NCBI GenBank assembly: GCA_016716625.1
Contig: JADJVJ010000006.1
Span: 248,001 to 312,000, forward strand
Direction: 5' to 3'
DNA: 64,000 nucleotides
DNA from: Nostocoides sp.
GTDB lineage: Bacteria > Actinomycetota > Actinomycetes > Actinomycetales > Dermatophilaceae
Notes under the pieces: model-generated
What the model was told of the DNA's origin: nothing
The model's database searches: none
Seen by the model: the letters and a program-made list of their open reading frames with translations, nothing else
Translations under genes and position numbers: made by a program
Part shown: positions 8,138 to 17,581 of the stretch, one piece after another
Layout: every line of letters starts with the position of its first letter
How positions within the stretch are numbered: the first letter of the stretch is position 1

Positions 8138-11100
8138 ACCGGGTCCTTCGGTTCCGTCGGCTCGGCCGACTGGCTCGCGCCCGGATGGGTCACGCCGAGC
8201 CTGCGTTCCAGTTGGGCGCCCTCGACATCGACGTCCGGCAGGAGCCGGTTGAGCCAACGCGGCAGCCACCAGGCGCGTTCACCGAGAAGATGCAGCACGG
8301 CCGGGGTGAGGGTCATCCGGACGAGGAAGGCGTCGATGAGCACGCCCATGGCCAGCCCGAGCCCGATCGGCCGGATCATCGCCAGGTGCGAGAAGACGAA
8401 CCCGCCAAACACCGAGATCATGATGATCGCGGCCGCGGTCACGACCCGGGCGCTGTGGTTGAAACCGGTGACCACGGCGAGCCGGGCATTCTCGCCGTGG
8501 ACGTGCGATTCGCGCATCGCCGAGACGATGAACACCTGGTAGTCCATGGCGAGGCCGAAGAGCACGCCGATGAGCAGGATCGGGATGAAGCTGAGGATCG
8601 CGGTCGGCTCATGGACCTGGAAGATCCCGCTGAGGTGGCCCAGCTGATAGACCGCGACGACGGCCCCGAACGCGGCACCCAGGCTGAGCAGGAACCCGGC
8701 CGTGGCGAGCAGCGGGACGAGCACGGAGCGGAAGACCAGGAGCAGCAGGATGAAGGACAGCCCAATGACCACCGCGAGATAGCGCGGCAGGGCGTCCGCG
8801 AGCTGCCCGGAGATGTCGATGTTCGCGACGGTCTGCCCGGTGATGCCGATCGTGCTGGCGGTGGCGGTCCCGATGCTCGGGGTGCGGGCGTCGAGTTCCC
8901 TGACCAGCTCGACGGTCTGCTCCGTGGACGGGCCGGCCGAGGGCACGATCTGGAACGCCAGGGTCCGCCGGTCCGCGCTTACCCCGAACGGCACCACGCG
9001 CTCTACCCCGGCGATCTCGGCCAGCGGCTCGGCGAGGTCCGCCTGCGCGCTCTTCAGGGCGGTCTCGTCCCCGGCGGGCACCGCCTGGGCGAGTTCGGCG
9101 ACGGCAACGATCGGGCCGTTGGCGCCCGCGCCGAAGTTGTCCCGAACCAAGTCGTAGGTCGCGTATGCCGTCGACTCCGGCGGCTCGGCCGAGCCGTCCG
9201 GCAGGCCAAGACGCAGGCTCCCCACGGGGATCGCGAGGAGCGCGACGACCCCGAGCACGCCGGCGATGGCCAGCCACGGTCGGCGGACGACCTTGGCTGC
9301 CCAGCCAGTGCTCCTCTCATCGCGGTGGGCGCCACCGGTCACCTCATCGGCCTGCAGGTGCTCACCGGCGAGCACCCGCTCCCGGGCCTTACGCGGCAGC
9401 ACACGCAGGCCCGCAAGGCTGAGCACGGCGGGCATGAGGGTTACCGCGACGAGGACGGCGACGGCGACCGTGGCGGCGGCGCTGAGGCCCATGACCCCGA
9501 GGAACGGCATACCGGTGAGGGTCAACGCGGCCAGGGCGATGATGACGGTCATCCCGGCGAAGGTCACCGCATTTCCTGAGGTGCCGGTGGCGAGCGCGAT
9601 CGACTCGCGCACCGGCATACCCTCGGCAAGTTGGCTGCGGTGCCGGTTGAGGATGAAGAGGGAGTAGTCGATGCCCACCGCGAGCCCGAGCATGAGGGCA
9701 AGGGCGGGGGTGGTCGAGTTCATCTCGACGAGGTGGGTTGCCGCCAGCGTCGCGGCGAGCCCGATGCCGACCCCGACCAGGGCCATCAGGAGCGGAAGCC
9801 CGGCAGCGCCGAGGGAGCCAAGCATGAGGAGGAGCACTAGAGCAGCCACGGCGAGGCCGATCACCTCACCTGGGCCCATGACCGAGCTGAGGTCCTGGGT
9901 AATCTCCTTGCTGTAGTCGACGGTGATGCCGCGCGACTCCAGGCCTTCACCGATCTCTTGGAAGCGTGCCGTCACGCTCGTGTCGAGGTTCGGCGAGGGG
10001 CTGTCGAACCGTACCTGGGTCATCGCGACAGTGCCCGGCTCGTTGACCAGCCGCATTCCCTCGGTGAGCGCAGCGATCCGGTTGCCGGCTGCCCAGGCCT
10101 GCTGGCCCGATGCGAGGTCGAGGCGCCCGCTCTCCAGTTGGGCACGGCCGGCCGCGAGGTCACGCTCGGCCTGGGCGCTGCGTGCCTTCCCGGCTTCGAG
10201 TTGGGCACGGCCGTCGGCGAGCCTGCGCTCCCCGGCGGCGAGCTGGGCGCGGCCATCGGCGAGCCTGCGCTCCCCGGCGGCGAGCTGCGCGCGGCCATCG
10301 GCGAGCCGCGCCGCGGCGGCCGCGAGTTGGCGGGCTCCGGCGGCCAGTTCTGCCTTCCCGGCGACGAGTTGTTGTTGGCCGGCGGCGAGTTTGGCCTTCT
10401 CAACCGGCAGCGCCGCGAGACCGAGGGCCACCTGCTGGCGACCAGCGGCGACCTGGGCGCGGCCCTGGTCGATCCTCCCCTGCCCGACGGCCAGGTCGGC
10501 CAGGGCTGCGTCTGCTGCGGCGCCGGTCAGGGTGCCGGTGGCGATCGCCGCCTCGACGGCGGCGCGGCGAACGTCGAGTTCGGCCTGGCTGGCGTCCAGT
10601 TGCGCCCCGGTCGCGTCCAGGGTGGCGGTGGTGTCCGCGAGCTTCTTCTCGGTCGCGGCAAGGCGGGCCGCTCCGGCCGCGAGCTCCTTCTCCTTGGCGG
10701 CCAGGGTGGCGGCGCCGGCGTCGGCCGTGCGCTGCTTCTGGGCGAGCGTGGCAGCACCGGCGTCGAGGTCGCGGCGCTTGGCGGCCAGGGTGGCGGCCCC
10801 GTTCTCGAGTTCGCGACGCTTCTGGGCGAGGGTGGCTTCGCCAGCCGTGAGTTCGGCCTCGGAGGAGGCGAGTTGGGCCTTCCCGGCCACGAGCTGGGCA
10901 GCTCCGGCAGTGAGCTTGTCCTGCGCCGCGGTGAGGCCGTCGGCTCCTTCGGTGAGCCGCTGGCGTCCGTCGGCGAGGGCCTGCGCGGAGCCGTCGATCT
11001 GCTCTTGAAGGGCGAACGGGTCGTTGGCCATGACCACCTCGGGCATGGCTTCCCATGACTTCACGGTCTCGGCGATGAGCGCCCGCTGCTCCGGGGTAAA

Positions 11101-11340
11101 CGGCGTGGATGCACTCAGGACAACGGTGGCGTTGATGCCGGCAGCCTCCGGGATGCTGGACTTGAGCTGGTCGCGGACGACCTCGAAGCGGCTGCCGGGG
11201 ATGCTGAAGTCGTTGCTGAGCGGCCTGCTGAACAGGCCTGCGGCGCCGCCCACGAGAAGGAGCGCGACCGCCCACGCGGCAATGGTCGTCCAGCGGTGCG
11301 AGGCGCACCAGCGGCCGATGCGGTGCAGGAGGGTTGCCAC
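8128..11340 (-). CDS. MMPL/RND family exporter with a long periplasmic coiled coil
   Basis: 1070 residues. It is a proton-driven inner-membrane transporter of the MMPL family, which exports lipids or drugs. The first helix lies at residues 15-38. A very long Ala/Leu/Gly-rich helical hairpin spans roughly residues 110-400 and is built on 14-residue units (for example LADGRAQLAAGERR and NGAATLAAKRRDL). Two membrane bundles follow, each carrying the MMPL proton-relay motif GIDYSLFILNRHR and AMDYQVFIVSAMRE. The C-terminal 50 residues are soluble. The gene starts 10 bases after the stop of the TetR gene, so the pair is almost certainly co-transcribed and autoregulated. The cargo cannot be read from sequence. 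Confidence 0.92.
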   Translation of the reverse strand: MATLLHRIGRWCASHRWTTIAAWAVALLLVGGAAGLFSRPLSNDFSIPGSRFEVVRDQLKSSIPEAAGINATVVLSASTPFTPEQRALIAETVKSWEAMPEVVMANDPFALQEQIDGSAQALADGRQRLTEGADGLTAAQDKLTAGAAQLVAGKAQLASSEAELTAGEATLAQKRRELENGAATLAAKRRDLDAGAATLAQKQRTADAGAATLAAKEKELAAGAARLAATEKKLADTTATLDATGAQLDASQAELDVRRAAVEAAIATGTLTGAAADAALADLAVGQGRIDQGRAQVAAGRQQVALGLAALPVEKAKLAAGQQQLVAGKAELAAGARQLAAAAARLADGRAQLAAGERRLADGRAQLAAGERRLADGRAQLEAGKARSAQAERDLAAGRAQLESGRLDLASGQQAWAAGNRIAALTEGMRLVNEPGTVAMTQVRFDSPSPNLDTSVTARFQEIGEGLESRGITVDYSKEITQDLSSVMGPGEVIGLAVAALVLLLMLGSLGAAGLPLLMALVGVGIGLAATLAATHLVEMNSTTPALALMLGLAVGIDYSLFILNRHRSQLAEGMPVRESIALATGTSGNAVTFAGMTVIIALAALTLTGMPFLGVMGLSAAATVAVAVLVAVTLMPAVLSLAGLRVLPRKARERVLAGEHLQADEVTGGAHRDERSTGWAAKVVRRPWLAIAGVLGVVALLAIPVGSLRLGLPDGSAEPPESTAYATYDLVRDNFGAGANGPIVAVAELAQAVPAGDETALKSAQADLAEPLAEIAGVERVVPFGVSADRRTLAFQIVPSAGPSTEQTVELVRELDARTPSIGTATASTIGITGQTVANIDISGQLADALPRYLAVVIGLSFILLLLVFRSVLVPLLATAGFLLSLGAAFGAVVAVYQLGHLSGIFQVHEPTAILSFIPILLIGVLFGLAMDYQVFIVSAMRESHVHGENARLAVVTGFNHSARVVTAAAIIMISVFGGFVFSHLAMIRPIGLGLAMGVLIDAFLVRMTLTPAVLHLLGERAWWLPRWLNRLLPDVDVEGAQLERRLGVTHPGASQSAEPTEPKDPVYA
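10205..10308 (-). repeat. 42-bp tandem repeat inside the MMPL coiled-coil coding region
   Basis: About 2.5 nearly identical 42-bp units encode the 14-residue coiled-coil block LADGRAQLAAGERR. DNA-level identity shows recent unit duplication within the hairpin rather than only conserved protein heptads. Confidence 0.8.
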
Positions 11341-11350
11341 AGTGAAGTCC

Positions 11351-11980
11351 TTATCGGGTGGGTGCCCAGCCGGAGCTGGCGTAGTCGAGGGCGGTGTGGA
11401 GCCGGGTGCGGAAATCGGTGATGTCCTTGGCGCGCAGGCTCGTGCGGCCGCGCAAGTCCTCGGTCCACTCCTGCGAGACGCAGTCGAAGAGGGTCATCAG
11501 GGTGACCGCGAGGGTCGTCACATAAAGGTCGTCGAGCGGCCGGCCGACGCGTTGGGCGATGACGCCCCGGAGCCGCGCGCCCTGGTTCTGCCAGATCCCG
11601 GCCGCGATCCGGTCCACGGTCCCCTCGTCCGCTCCGACCCGATGCGCACCCAAGGTGGCCACCCAGGTGAGTAGCGGGCGCAGGGCGTCGTCGGTGAGCA
11701 CGGCCTGGACCGAGGCAAACGGTTGCTCGTCGGTCGGGCGGGCGAGCAGGGGCCCGGCGAGGCCGGAGACGAGCTCGCCGAGGACATGGCTGATGACGGC
11801 GTCGACGCCGGTGAAGTAGTTGAAGAACGTCCGCCTGCTGATCCCGGCGCGTTCGGCGACCTGCTCGGCCGTGACATCGGTGATCGGGGCGGTTTCGGCG
11901 AGGGCCCGGACCGCGGCCACGATGGCCTCGCGGGTGCGGACCTTGTTGAGCTCACGGCGCGAGAGTCGGGCGATGGTCAC
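11351..11980 (-). CDS. TetR family repressor, probable regulator of the MMPL exporter
   Basis: 209 residues from GTG 11980 (VTIARLSRRELNKVRTREAI). The helix-turn-helix is VTAEQVAERAGISRRTFFNYFTGVDAVI, residues about 35-65. The C-terminal ligand and dimerisation part has no recognisable specificity. It lies directly upstream of, and in line with, the exporter gene (10 bases). The 15-bp palindrome and a second dyad only 22-52 bases before its start codon fit an autoregulated repressor-exporter operon. Ligand unknown. Confidence 0.88.
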   Translation of the reverse strand: MTIARLSRRELNKVRTREAIVAAVRALAETAPITDVTAEQVAERAGISRRTFFNYFTGVDAVISHVLGELVSGLAGPLLARPTDEQPFASVQAVLTDDALRPLLTWVATLGAHRVGADEGTVDRIAAGIWQNQGARLRGVIAQRVGRPLDDLYVTTLAVTLMTLFDCVSQEWTEDLRGRTSLRAKDITDFRTRLHTALDYASSGWAPTR

Positions 11981-12001
11981 CCGGTCATCGTATGACGGAG
12001 C

Positions 12002-12032
12002 TTGCACAGTGTGCAACTTTGCACCATGTGCA
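12002..12032. promoter_or_regulatory. Tandem dyad operator upstream of tetR-MMPL
   Basis: TTGCACAGTGTGCAA (12002-12016) has 7-bp arms around one base. TGCAC-CAT-GTGCA (12020-12032) is a second dyad sharing the TGCAC half-site. Both lie within 52 bases of the tetR start codon, the usual place for a TetR operator. Confidence 0.75.
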
Positions 12033-12056
12033 CTATGTCTCAAGCGCTCGGGTCAA

Positions 12057-12105
12057 CGCACGGATGCCGTGTGGCCCCGATTCGGGACCACACGGCATCC
12101 GTGCG
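12057..12105 (-). terminator. Strong hairpin after groEL
   Basis: An 18-bp perfect stem (CGCACGGATGCCGTGTGG with its complement) is capped by an inner CCCG-ATT-CGGG hairpin. It starts 16 bases after the groEL stop codon, so it is a likely terminator isolating groEL from tetR. No T-tract follows, as is common in actinobacteria. The stem holds a one-mismatch version of the GTATGCCGT motif. Confidence 0.7.
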
Positions 12106-12121
12106 TGTTGTGAGGGAGCCG

Positions 12122-13738
<1,617 letters not shown>

Positions 13739-13769
13739 GAAAGTCCTTTGTCTGAGTCGTGGGGATGCC

Positions 13770-13810
13770 GTATGCCGTGGGCTCACCCATGGGGCGAGCC
13801 CACGGCATAC
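13770..13810 (-). repeat. Hairpin of two GTATGCCGT motifs between groES and groEL
   Basis: GTATGCCGTGGGCTC (13770-13784) and its exact complement (13796-13810) flank an 11-base loop, a perfect 15-bp stem. It sits in the groES-groEL spacer, 31 bases before the groEL start codon. It could be an attenuator, an RNA processing site, or a paired copy of the window-wide motif. Confidence 0.85.
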
Positions 13811-13835
13811 GTGGAAAGTGCGGTCGGGCTGGGAC

Positions 13836-14129
13836 TCAGCCGACGACGGCGAGGACGTCGCGCGCGGAGAGGATGAGGTACTCCTCGCCGCGGTGCTTGA
13901 TCTCGGTGCCGCCGTACTTGCTGTAGATGACCCGGTCGCCGACATTGACGTCGAGCGGGACCCGGTTGCCCTTGTCGTCGATGCGGCCGGGGCCGACCGC
14001 GAGGACCTCGCCCTCCTGGGGCTTCTCCTTCGCGGTGTCCGGGATGACCAGGCCGGAGGCCGTGGTCTGCTCGGCCTCGAGGCTCTTGATGACGATGCGG
14101 TCCTCAAGCGGCTTGATGGAAACCGACAT
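13836..14129 (-). CDS. groES: Co-chaperonin GroES (Cpn10)
   Basis: 97 residues. The heptameric lid of GroEL. The start MSVSIKPLEDRIVI, mobile loop EAEQTTASGLVIPDTAKEK and ending YLILSARDVLAVVG are all standard. ATG 14129 has a strong Shine-Dalgarno (GGAGG, 8 bases upstream); an upstream in-frame extension is not conserved. Two CIRCE elements and a sigma-70 type promoter lie upstream, so expression should be repressed by HrcA and induced by heat or misfolded protein. Confidence 0.97.
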   Translation of the reverse strand: MSVSIKPLEDRIVIKSLEAEQTTASGLVIPDTAKEKPQEGEVLAVGPGRIDDKGNRVPLDVNVGDRVIYSKYGGTEIKHRGEEYLILSARDVLAVVG

Positions 14130-14232
14130 GGGTGCTGACCTCCACTGATGGATGGTTCGATGAACGGATAGGACGGTGCGCATCGCTCGGTCGAAGCTGC
14201 CGTCGCGGGGGTCAGCGGAGAACCGGTCGATG

Positions 14233-14259
14233 CTGGCACTCGCACGGGGCGAGTGCCAA
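14233..14259. promoter_or_regulatory. CIRCE element 1 (HrcA operator)
   Basis: CTGGCACTC, 9 bases, GAGTGCCAA: the classical CIRCE layout. It lies just downstream of the groES -10 hexamer, over the expected transcription start. Confidence 0.92.
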
Positions 14260-14266
14260 TGGTCCC

Positions 14267-14296
14267 AATCTAGGTCGGGGGTTAGCACTCGGTCAA
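14267..14296 (-). promoter_or_regulatory. groES promoter
   Basis: On the minus strand, TTGACC (14291-14296), an 18-base spacer and TAGATT (14267-14272). CIRCE 2 covers the -35 and part of the spacer, and CIRCE 1 covers the start point, so HrcA can block both sides. Confidence 0.7.
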
Positions 14297-14308
14297 CTTG
14301 AGTGCCAG
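14282..14308. promoter_or_regulatory. CIRCE element 2 (HrcA operator)
   Basis: TTAGCACTC, 9 bases, GAGTGCCAG. It overlaps the groES -35 and ends 20 bases before the divergent methyltransferase start, so HrcA may also affect that gene. Confidence 0.92.
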
Positions 14309-14327
14309 TGGACAGCCTCGTGCGAGG

Positions 14328-15572
14328 ATGACGCGCGTGGACCCCGGGATCGTGCGCGAGCTCACCTCGCCGCGGATTCGGGCGATCCTGCGCGAGCTCC
14401 CGCCGTACGCCGAGGACGCCGCCCTGTCACTGCAGCGTGACCTACGGCGCCTGAACCTGGCTCCCGAGGTGGCCGCGGCGATCCTCACCCAGCAACGTCT
14501 GCGGACCCGGGCCCGAGCCAAGTTCGGGGAGTTCGCCGAGGACCTTCTCTACACTCCGGACGGCCTGGAGCAGGCCACCCGGCTCGAGGTGGCCGCCGGG
14601 CACGCCGGCCGGTTCTACACCGCGAGCCTGGCGACGGTCCATGACCTGACCTGCGGCATCGGCGCCGATGCGGTGGCCCTCTCCGCACTCGGGGTCACCG
14701 TTGCCGGAACCGACGCCGACGAGACCACCGCCGCGATCGCCGACGCCAACCTGCGCCCATGGCCGGACTCGCGCGCTCGGCCCGGGCTCGCCGAGGAGTT
14801 CGAGCCGCCCCGCGATCCGCTCCGGGCCCGGGTCGGGGTCTGGATCGACCCGGCCCGACGGGTCCCCGGACACACCGGTCGGCACGGCCGGATCAAGCGG
14901 GTGTTCCGGCTCGACGAGATCACCCCGACCTGGCAGTTCGTCCTCCAAGTCGCGACCGCAGTGCCGGCCACCGGGGTCAAGCTCTCCCCCTCGATGCCGC
15001 ACGACGCCATACCGCTGGGTACCGAGGCGCAGTGGACCTCCTATGACGGGGAGGTGCTCGAGTGCGCGGTGTGGTGGGGGCCGCTCACCGAACGCCCGGG
15101 CCGCAGCGCCCGGATCCTGCACCACAACCGCCCGCCGGTCGAGGTCGACGAGACCATGGTCGAACCCGAGGTGCCGACCGCGACCGCGCTGCCGACCTCT
15201 GGATGGCTCTATGAGCCGGACAAGGCGGTCACCCAGGCCGGTCTGCTCGGAGCGGTGACCGCCGCGACCATGGGCCGCGAGGTCGACCCTGGGCTCGGGT
15301 ACGTCCTTTCCGACCTTGCCGTCGACCTGCCCTATGCCCGCCGGTATGCCGTCCGCGAGGCCATGCCGTTCACCGTCAAGTCCCTGCGTGGCTGGCTCCG
15401 CGAGCACAAGGTCACCGGGGTGACGATCAAGAAGCGTGGGGTCCGGCTCGACGAGGACGCGTTGCGCCGGGACCTGCGGATCGGGCGGCGGGCGGGGGAC
15501 GGCGAGCAAGCCACCCTGGTTCTCACCCGGGTGGCCGGTCGCCAGAGTGTGCTCGTCGTGGCCGCCGACTGA
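14328..15572 (+). CDS. Class I SAM-dependent methyltransferase with THUMP-like C-terminal domain
   Basis: 414 residues. The Rossmann fold begins with DLTCGIGADAVALSALG (SAM motif I, near residue 108) followed by the acidic VAGTDADETTAAIA. The C-terminal third (GWLYEPDKAVTQAGLLG onward, ending near KKRGVRLDEDALRRDLR) matches the THUMP-like domain attached to such methyltransferases, which points to an RNA substrate. The standard actinobacterial annotation gives no defined product. ATG 14328 was preferred over TTG 14298, which lies within CIRCE 2. It is divergent from groES. Confidence 0.82.
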   Translation: MTRVDPGIVRELTSPRIRAILRELPPYAEDAALSLQRDLRRLNLAPEVAAAILTQQRLRTRARAKFGEFAEDLLYTPDGLEQATRLEVAAGHAGRFYTASLATVHDLTCGIGADAVALSALGVTVAGTDADETTAAIADANLRPWPDSRARPGLAEEFEPPRDPLRARVGVWIDPARRVPGHTGRHGRIKRVFRLDEITPTWQFVLQVATAVPATGVKLSPSMPHDAIPLGTEAQWTSYDGEVLECAVWWGPLTERPGRSARILHHNRPPVEVDETMVEPEVPTATALPTSGWLYEPDKAVTQAGLLGAVTAATMGREVDPGLGYVLSDLAVDLPYARRYAVREAMPFTVKSLRGWLREHKVTGVTIKKRGVRLDEDALRRDLRIGRRAGDGEQATLVLTRVAGRQSVLVVAAD

Positions 15573-15727
15573 CCTGGACCGAGCTCGGCGCCGGTCGGCC
15601 CGACGAACCGTCAGACCTGCAATGCCTTGGCCGCGGCGGGTGTGCCTCCCCCCGACACGCACGCGTCATGTCGCCGCGGCCCCCCGGTAGCCCGCTTCTG
15701 CAGGTCCGACGCAACGTATGGCGGCGG

Positions 15728-16558
15728 CTAGAGGTCCGGATCCCGCTGAGCCCCGGCATGCTGGACCGCGGCCGCACCGGCCTCCAGGGCCACGGCCAGC
15801 GCGTCCCGGTCCGAGAGCCCCCGGGCGAGGGCTGCGGCAAGCGCACCGCAGAACGCGTCCCCGGCCCCGGTGGTGTCGACCACGAGGTGCCGCGGCACCG
15901 GCACCGCAGAGGTGTTCTGCCCGTCCCAGGACACCCCGTTCGCCCCGAAAGTGACCAGCAGGGAGGCGGGCCGAGCACCGGACTCGGCGAGCGCGGCGGC
16001 CTCGTGCTCGTTGGCGATGAGCGGGTCGGCGAGCGCGACGACATCGGCGGGCACGGCGGCATACGGGGCGATGTTGAGCAGCACCCGGGCACCGCGGGAG
16101 TGGGCACGCCGGGCAGCGGCACAGACCGCCGGGATCGGCACCTCGAGCTGCAGCAGCAGGATGTCCCCCGGGCCAAGCAGGCTCGCCGCCTCGACCTCCT
16201 GCTCCCCCACGGCGGCGTTGGCGCCGGGGATGACGATGATCGAGTTCTCACCGGAGTCATCGACCGCGATGAGGGCGTGCCCGGAGGGCAGGTCCGCGAC
16301 CACACGGACCCCGGAGACGTCGATTCCCTTGCGGGCGAGCCGCTCCCGGTAGGCGTGTCCGCCGCTGTCATCCCCCACGCAGCCCACCATCGACACCGGA
16401 GCCCCTGCCTCGGTGGCCGCCACCGCCTGGTTCGCGCCCTTGCCGCCCGCCAGGCGGCGCAGCCCCTCACCGAGCAAGGTCTCCCCGGGGCGCGGGTGGC
16501 GTTCGACCGAGGTGACCAGGTCCACGTTGAGCGAGCCGAGGACGAGTACCCGGCCCAT
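15728..16558 (-). CDS. rbsK: Ribokinase (PfkB family)
   Basis: 276 residues. Phosphorylates ribose to ribose-5-phosphate. The signature AGGKGANQAVAA (residues about 37-48) and the catalytic DTTGAGDAFCGALAAAL (about 225-241, with the GAGD anion hole and Asp base) are intact. The ATG overlaps the stop of the nucleoside hydrolase gene by one base (TGATG). The pair therefore forms a coupled salvage module: the hydrolase releases ribose from nucleosides and this kinase captures it. A transporter is not adjacent. Confidence 0.9.
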   Translation of the reverse strand: MGRVLVLGSLNVDLVTSVERHPRPGETLLGEGLRRLAGGKGANQAVAATEAGAPVSMVGCVGDDSGGHAYRERLARKGIDVSGVRVVADLPSGHALIAVDDSGENSIIVIPGANAAVGEQEVEAASLLGPGDILLLQLEVPIPAVCAAARRAHSRGARVLLNIAPYAAVPADVVALADPLIANEHEAAALAESGARPASLLVTFGANGVSWDGQNTSAVPVPRHLVVDTTGAGDAFCGALAAALARGLSDRDALAVALEAGAAAVQHAGAQRDPDL

Positions 16559-17526
16559 CAGGCACCGCCGACGCTCTCGAGCCAGAGCCGGGCGAGCCGG
16601 GGTCCGTCGACACCGAGGGCCACGTCGACCTGCGCGGGGGCGAGCCCGTGCGGGTCGTGGTCCAGGTCGCCGGTCCAGTCCCGTAGGTCGACGATGGTCC
16701 GTCCCCGCGTCCACGAGCCCATGAGCTCGACCCGCACGGGCAGCCGTTGGGTGCGCAACGCCGTCGGGTCACAGAGCGAGGCGACCGCTCCGGCATCCCC
16801 GATCGTGGCGGTCTCGGCGTGGAAGCGCTGGCAGAGGAACTCGATGAGCCGCCCGGCGAACACCGCGACCGGGCGACCCGAGGCGATCAGGGCGGCCGCG
16901 TCGGCTCGGGTGAGCGTCGGCTCGTAGAAGACGTCAAGGCCGTACATCGTCACCGGAACCGCGTGCTCGACAGCGGCGTCGAGAACCAACGCGGCCGCCT
17001 CCGGGTCATGGAAGACGTTGAACTCCGCTGCGGCAGTAGCGTTGCTCACCTGGGCCCCACCGCCCATGAAGACGATCCGGCCAATCCGAGCAAAGCTGCC
17101 CGGGTGCATCCGCGCCAGCAGGGCGATGTTCGTCATCGGCGCGAGCGGCACGAGCGTCAGCGGCGTACCCTGCGCGGCCGCCGCGTCGATGGTGTCCTTC
17201 AGGAGGTCCACGGCGTGGCGCGGGTCGAGCGGATGCCGCGGCGACGGCATACCGAGATCGGCCATCCCGTCGGCCCCGTGCACGTGCCGGGCGTCGACCG
17301 GGTGTTCCAGGAGCGGGCGCGGCGAGCCGGCCGCAAGCGGCACGTCGTCGCGGCCCACGACATCGAGGACGGTCGCGGTGTTGCGCACGACATCCGGCAG
17401 CGGCGCGTTGCCGCCGACACAGGTGACGGCCCGCAGGTCGAGCCGCGGGTGGCGCGCGGCGAGCAGCAGCGCGCAGGCGTCGTCGACGCCGGTGTCGACG
17501 TCGAGAGCAAGCGGGACCTTCTCCAC
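16558..17526 (-). CDS. Nucleoside hydrolase (IunH/RihA family)
   Basis: 322 residues. Cleaves ribonucleosides to base and ribose in salvage. The calcium-binding N-terminus reads LALDVDTGVDDACALLLAA with the DxDxGxDD cluster. The middle part has VPLAPMTNIALL and MGGGAQVSNATAAAEFNVFHDPEAA, the family motif with the substrate Asn and Asp. The base preference (purine or pyrimidine) cannot be read reliably. It is the first gene of a two-gene operon with rbsK and is divergent from the GH3 lipoprotein gene, with a 55-base gap. Confidence 0.92.
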   Translation of the reverse strand: MEKVPLALDVDTGVDDACALLLAARHPRLDLRAVTCVGGNAPLPDVVRNTATVLDVVGRDDVPLAAGSPRPLLEHPVDARHVHGADGMADLGMPSPRHPLDPRHAVDLLKDTIDAAAAQGTPLTLVPLAPMTNIALLARMHPGSFARIGRIVFMGGGAQVSNATAAAEFNVFHDPEAAALVLDAAVEHAVPVTMYGLDVFYEPTLTRADAAALIASGRPVAVFAGRLIEFLCQRFHAETATIGDAGAVASLCDPTALRTQRLPVRVELMGSWTRGRTIVDLRDWTGDLDHDPHGLAPAQVDVALGVDGPRLARLWLESVGGA

Positions 17527-17581
17527 GCCCCAACGTTCTCACGATGCCGGCTTCGCGGGCGGCACGCGTTACCGTCGGTCA

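Noticed and set aside
12000..12120. Small ORFs in the groEL-tetR gap
   Set aside because: The gap is filled by the operator dyads and a hairpin; no ribosome site or conserved peptide was seen.
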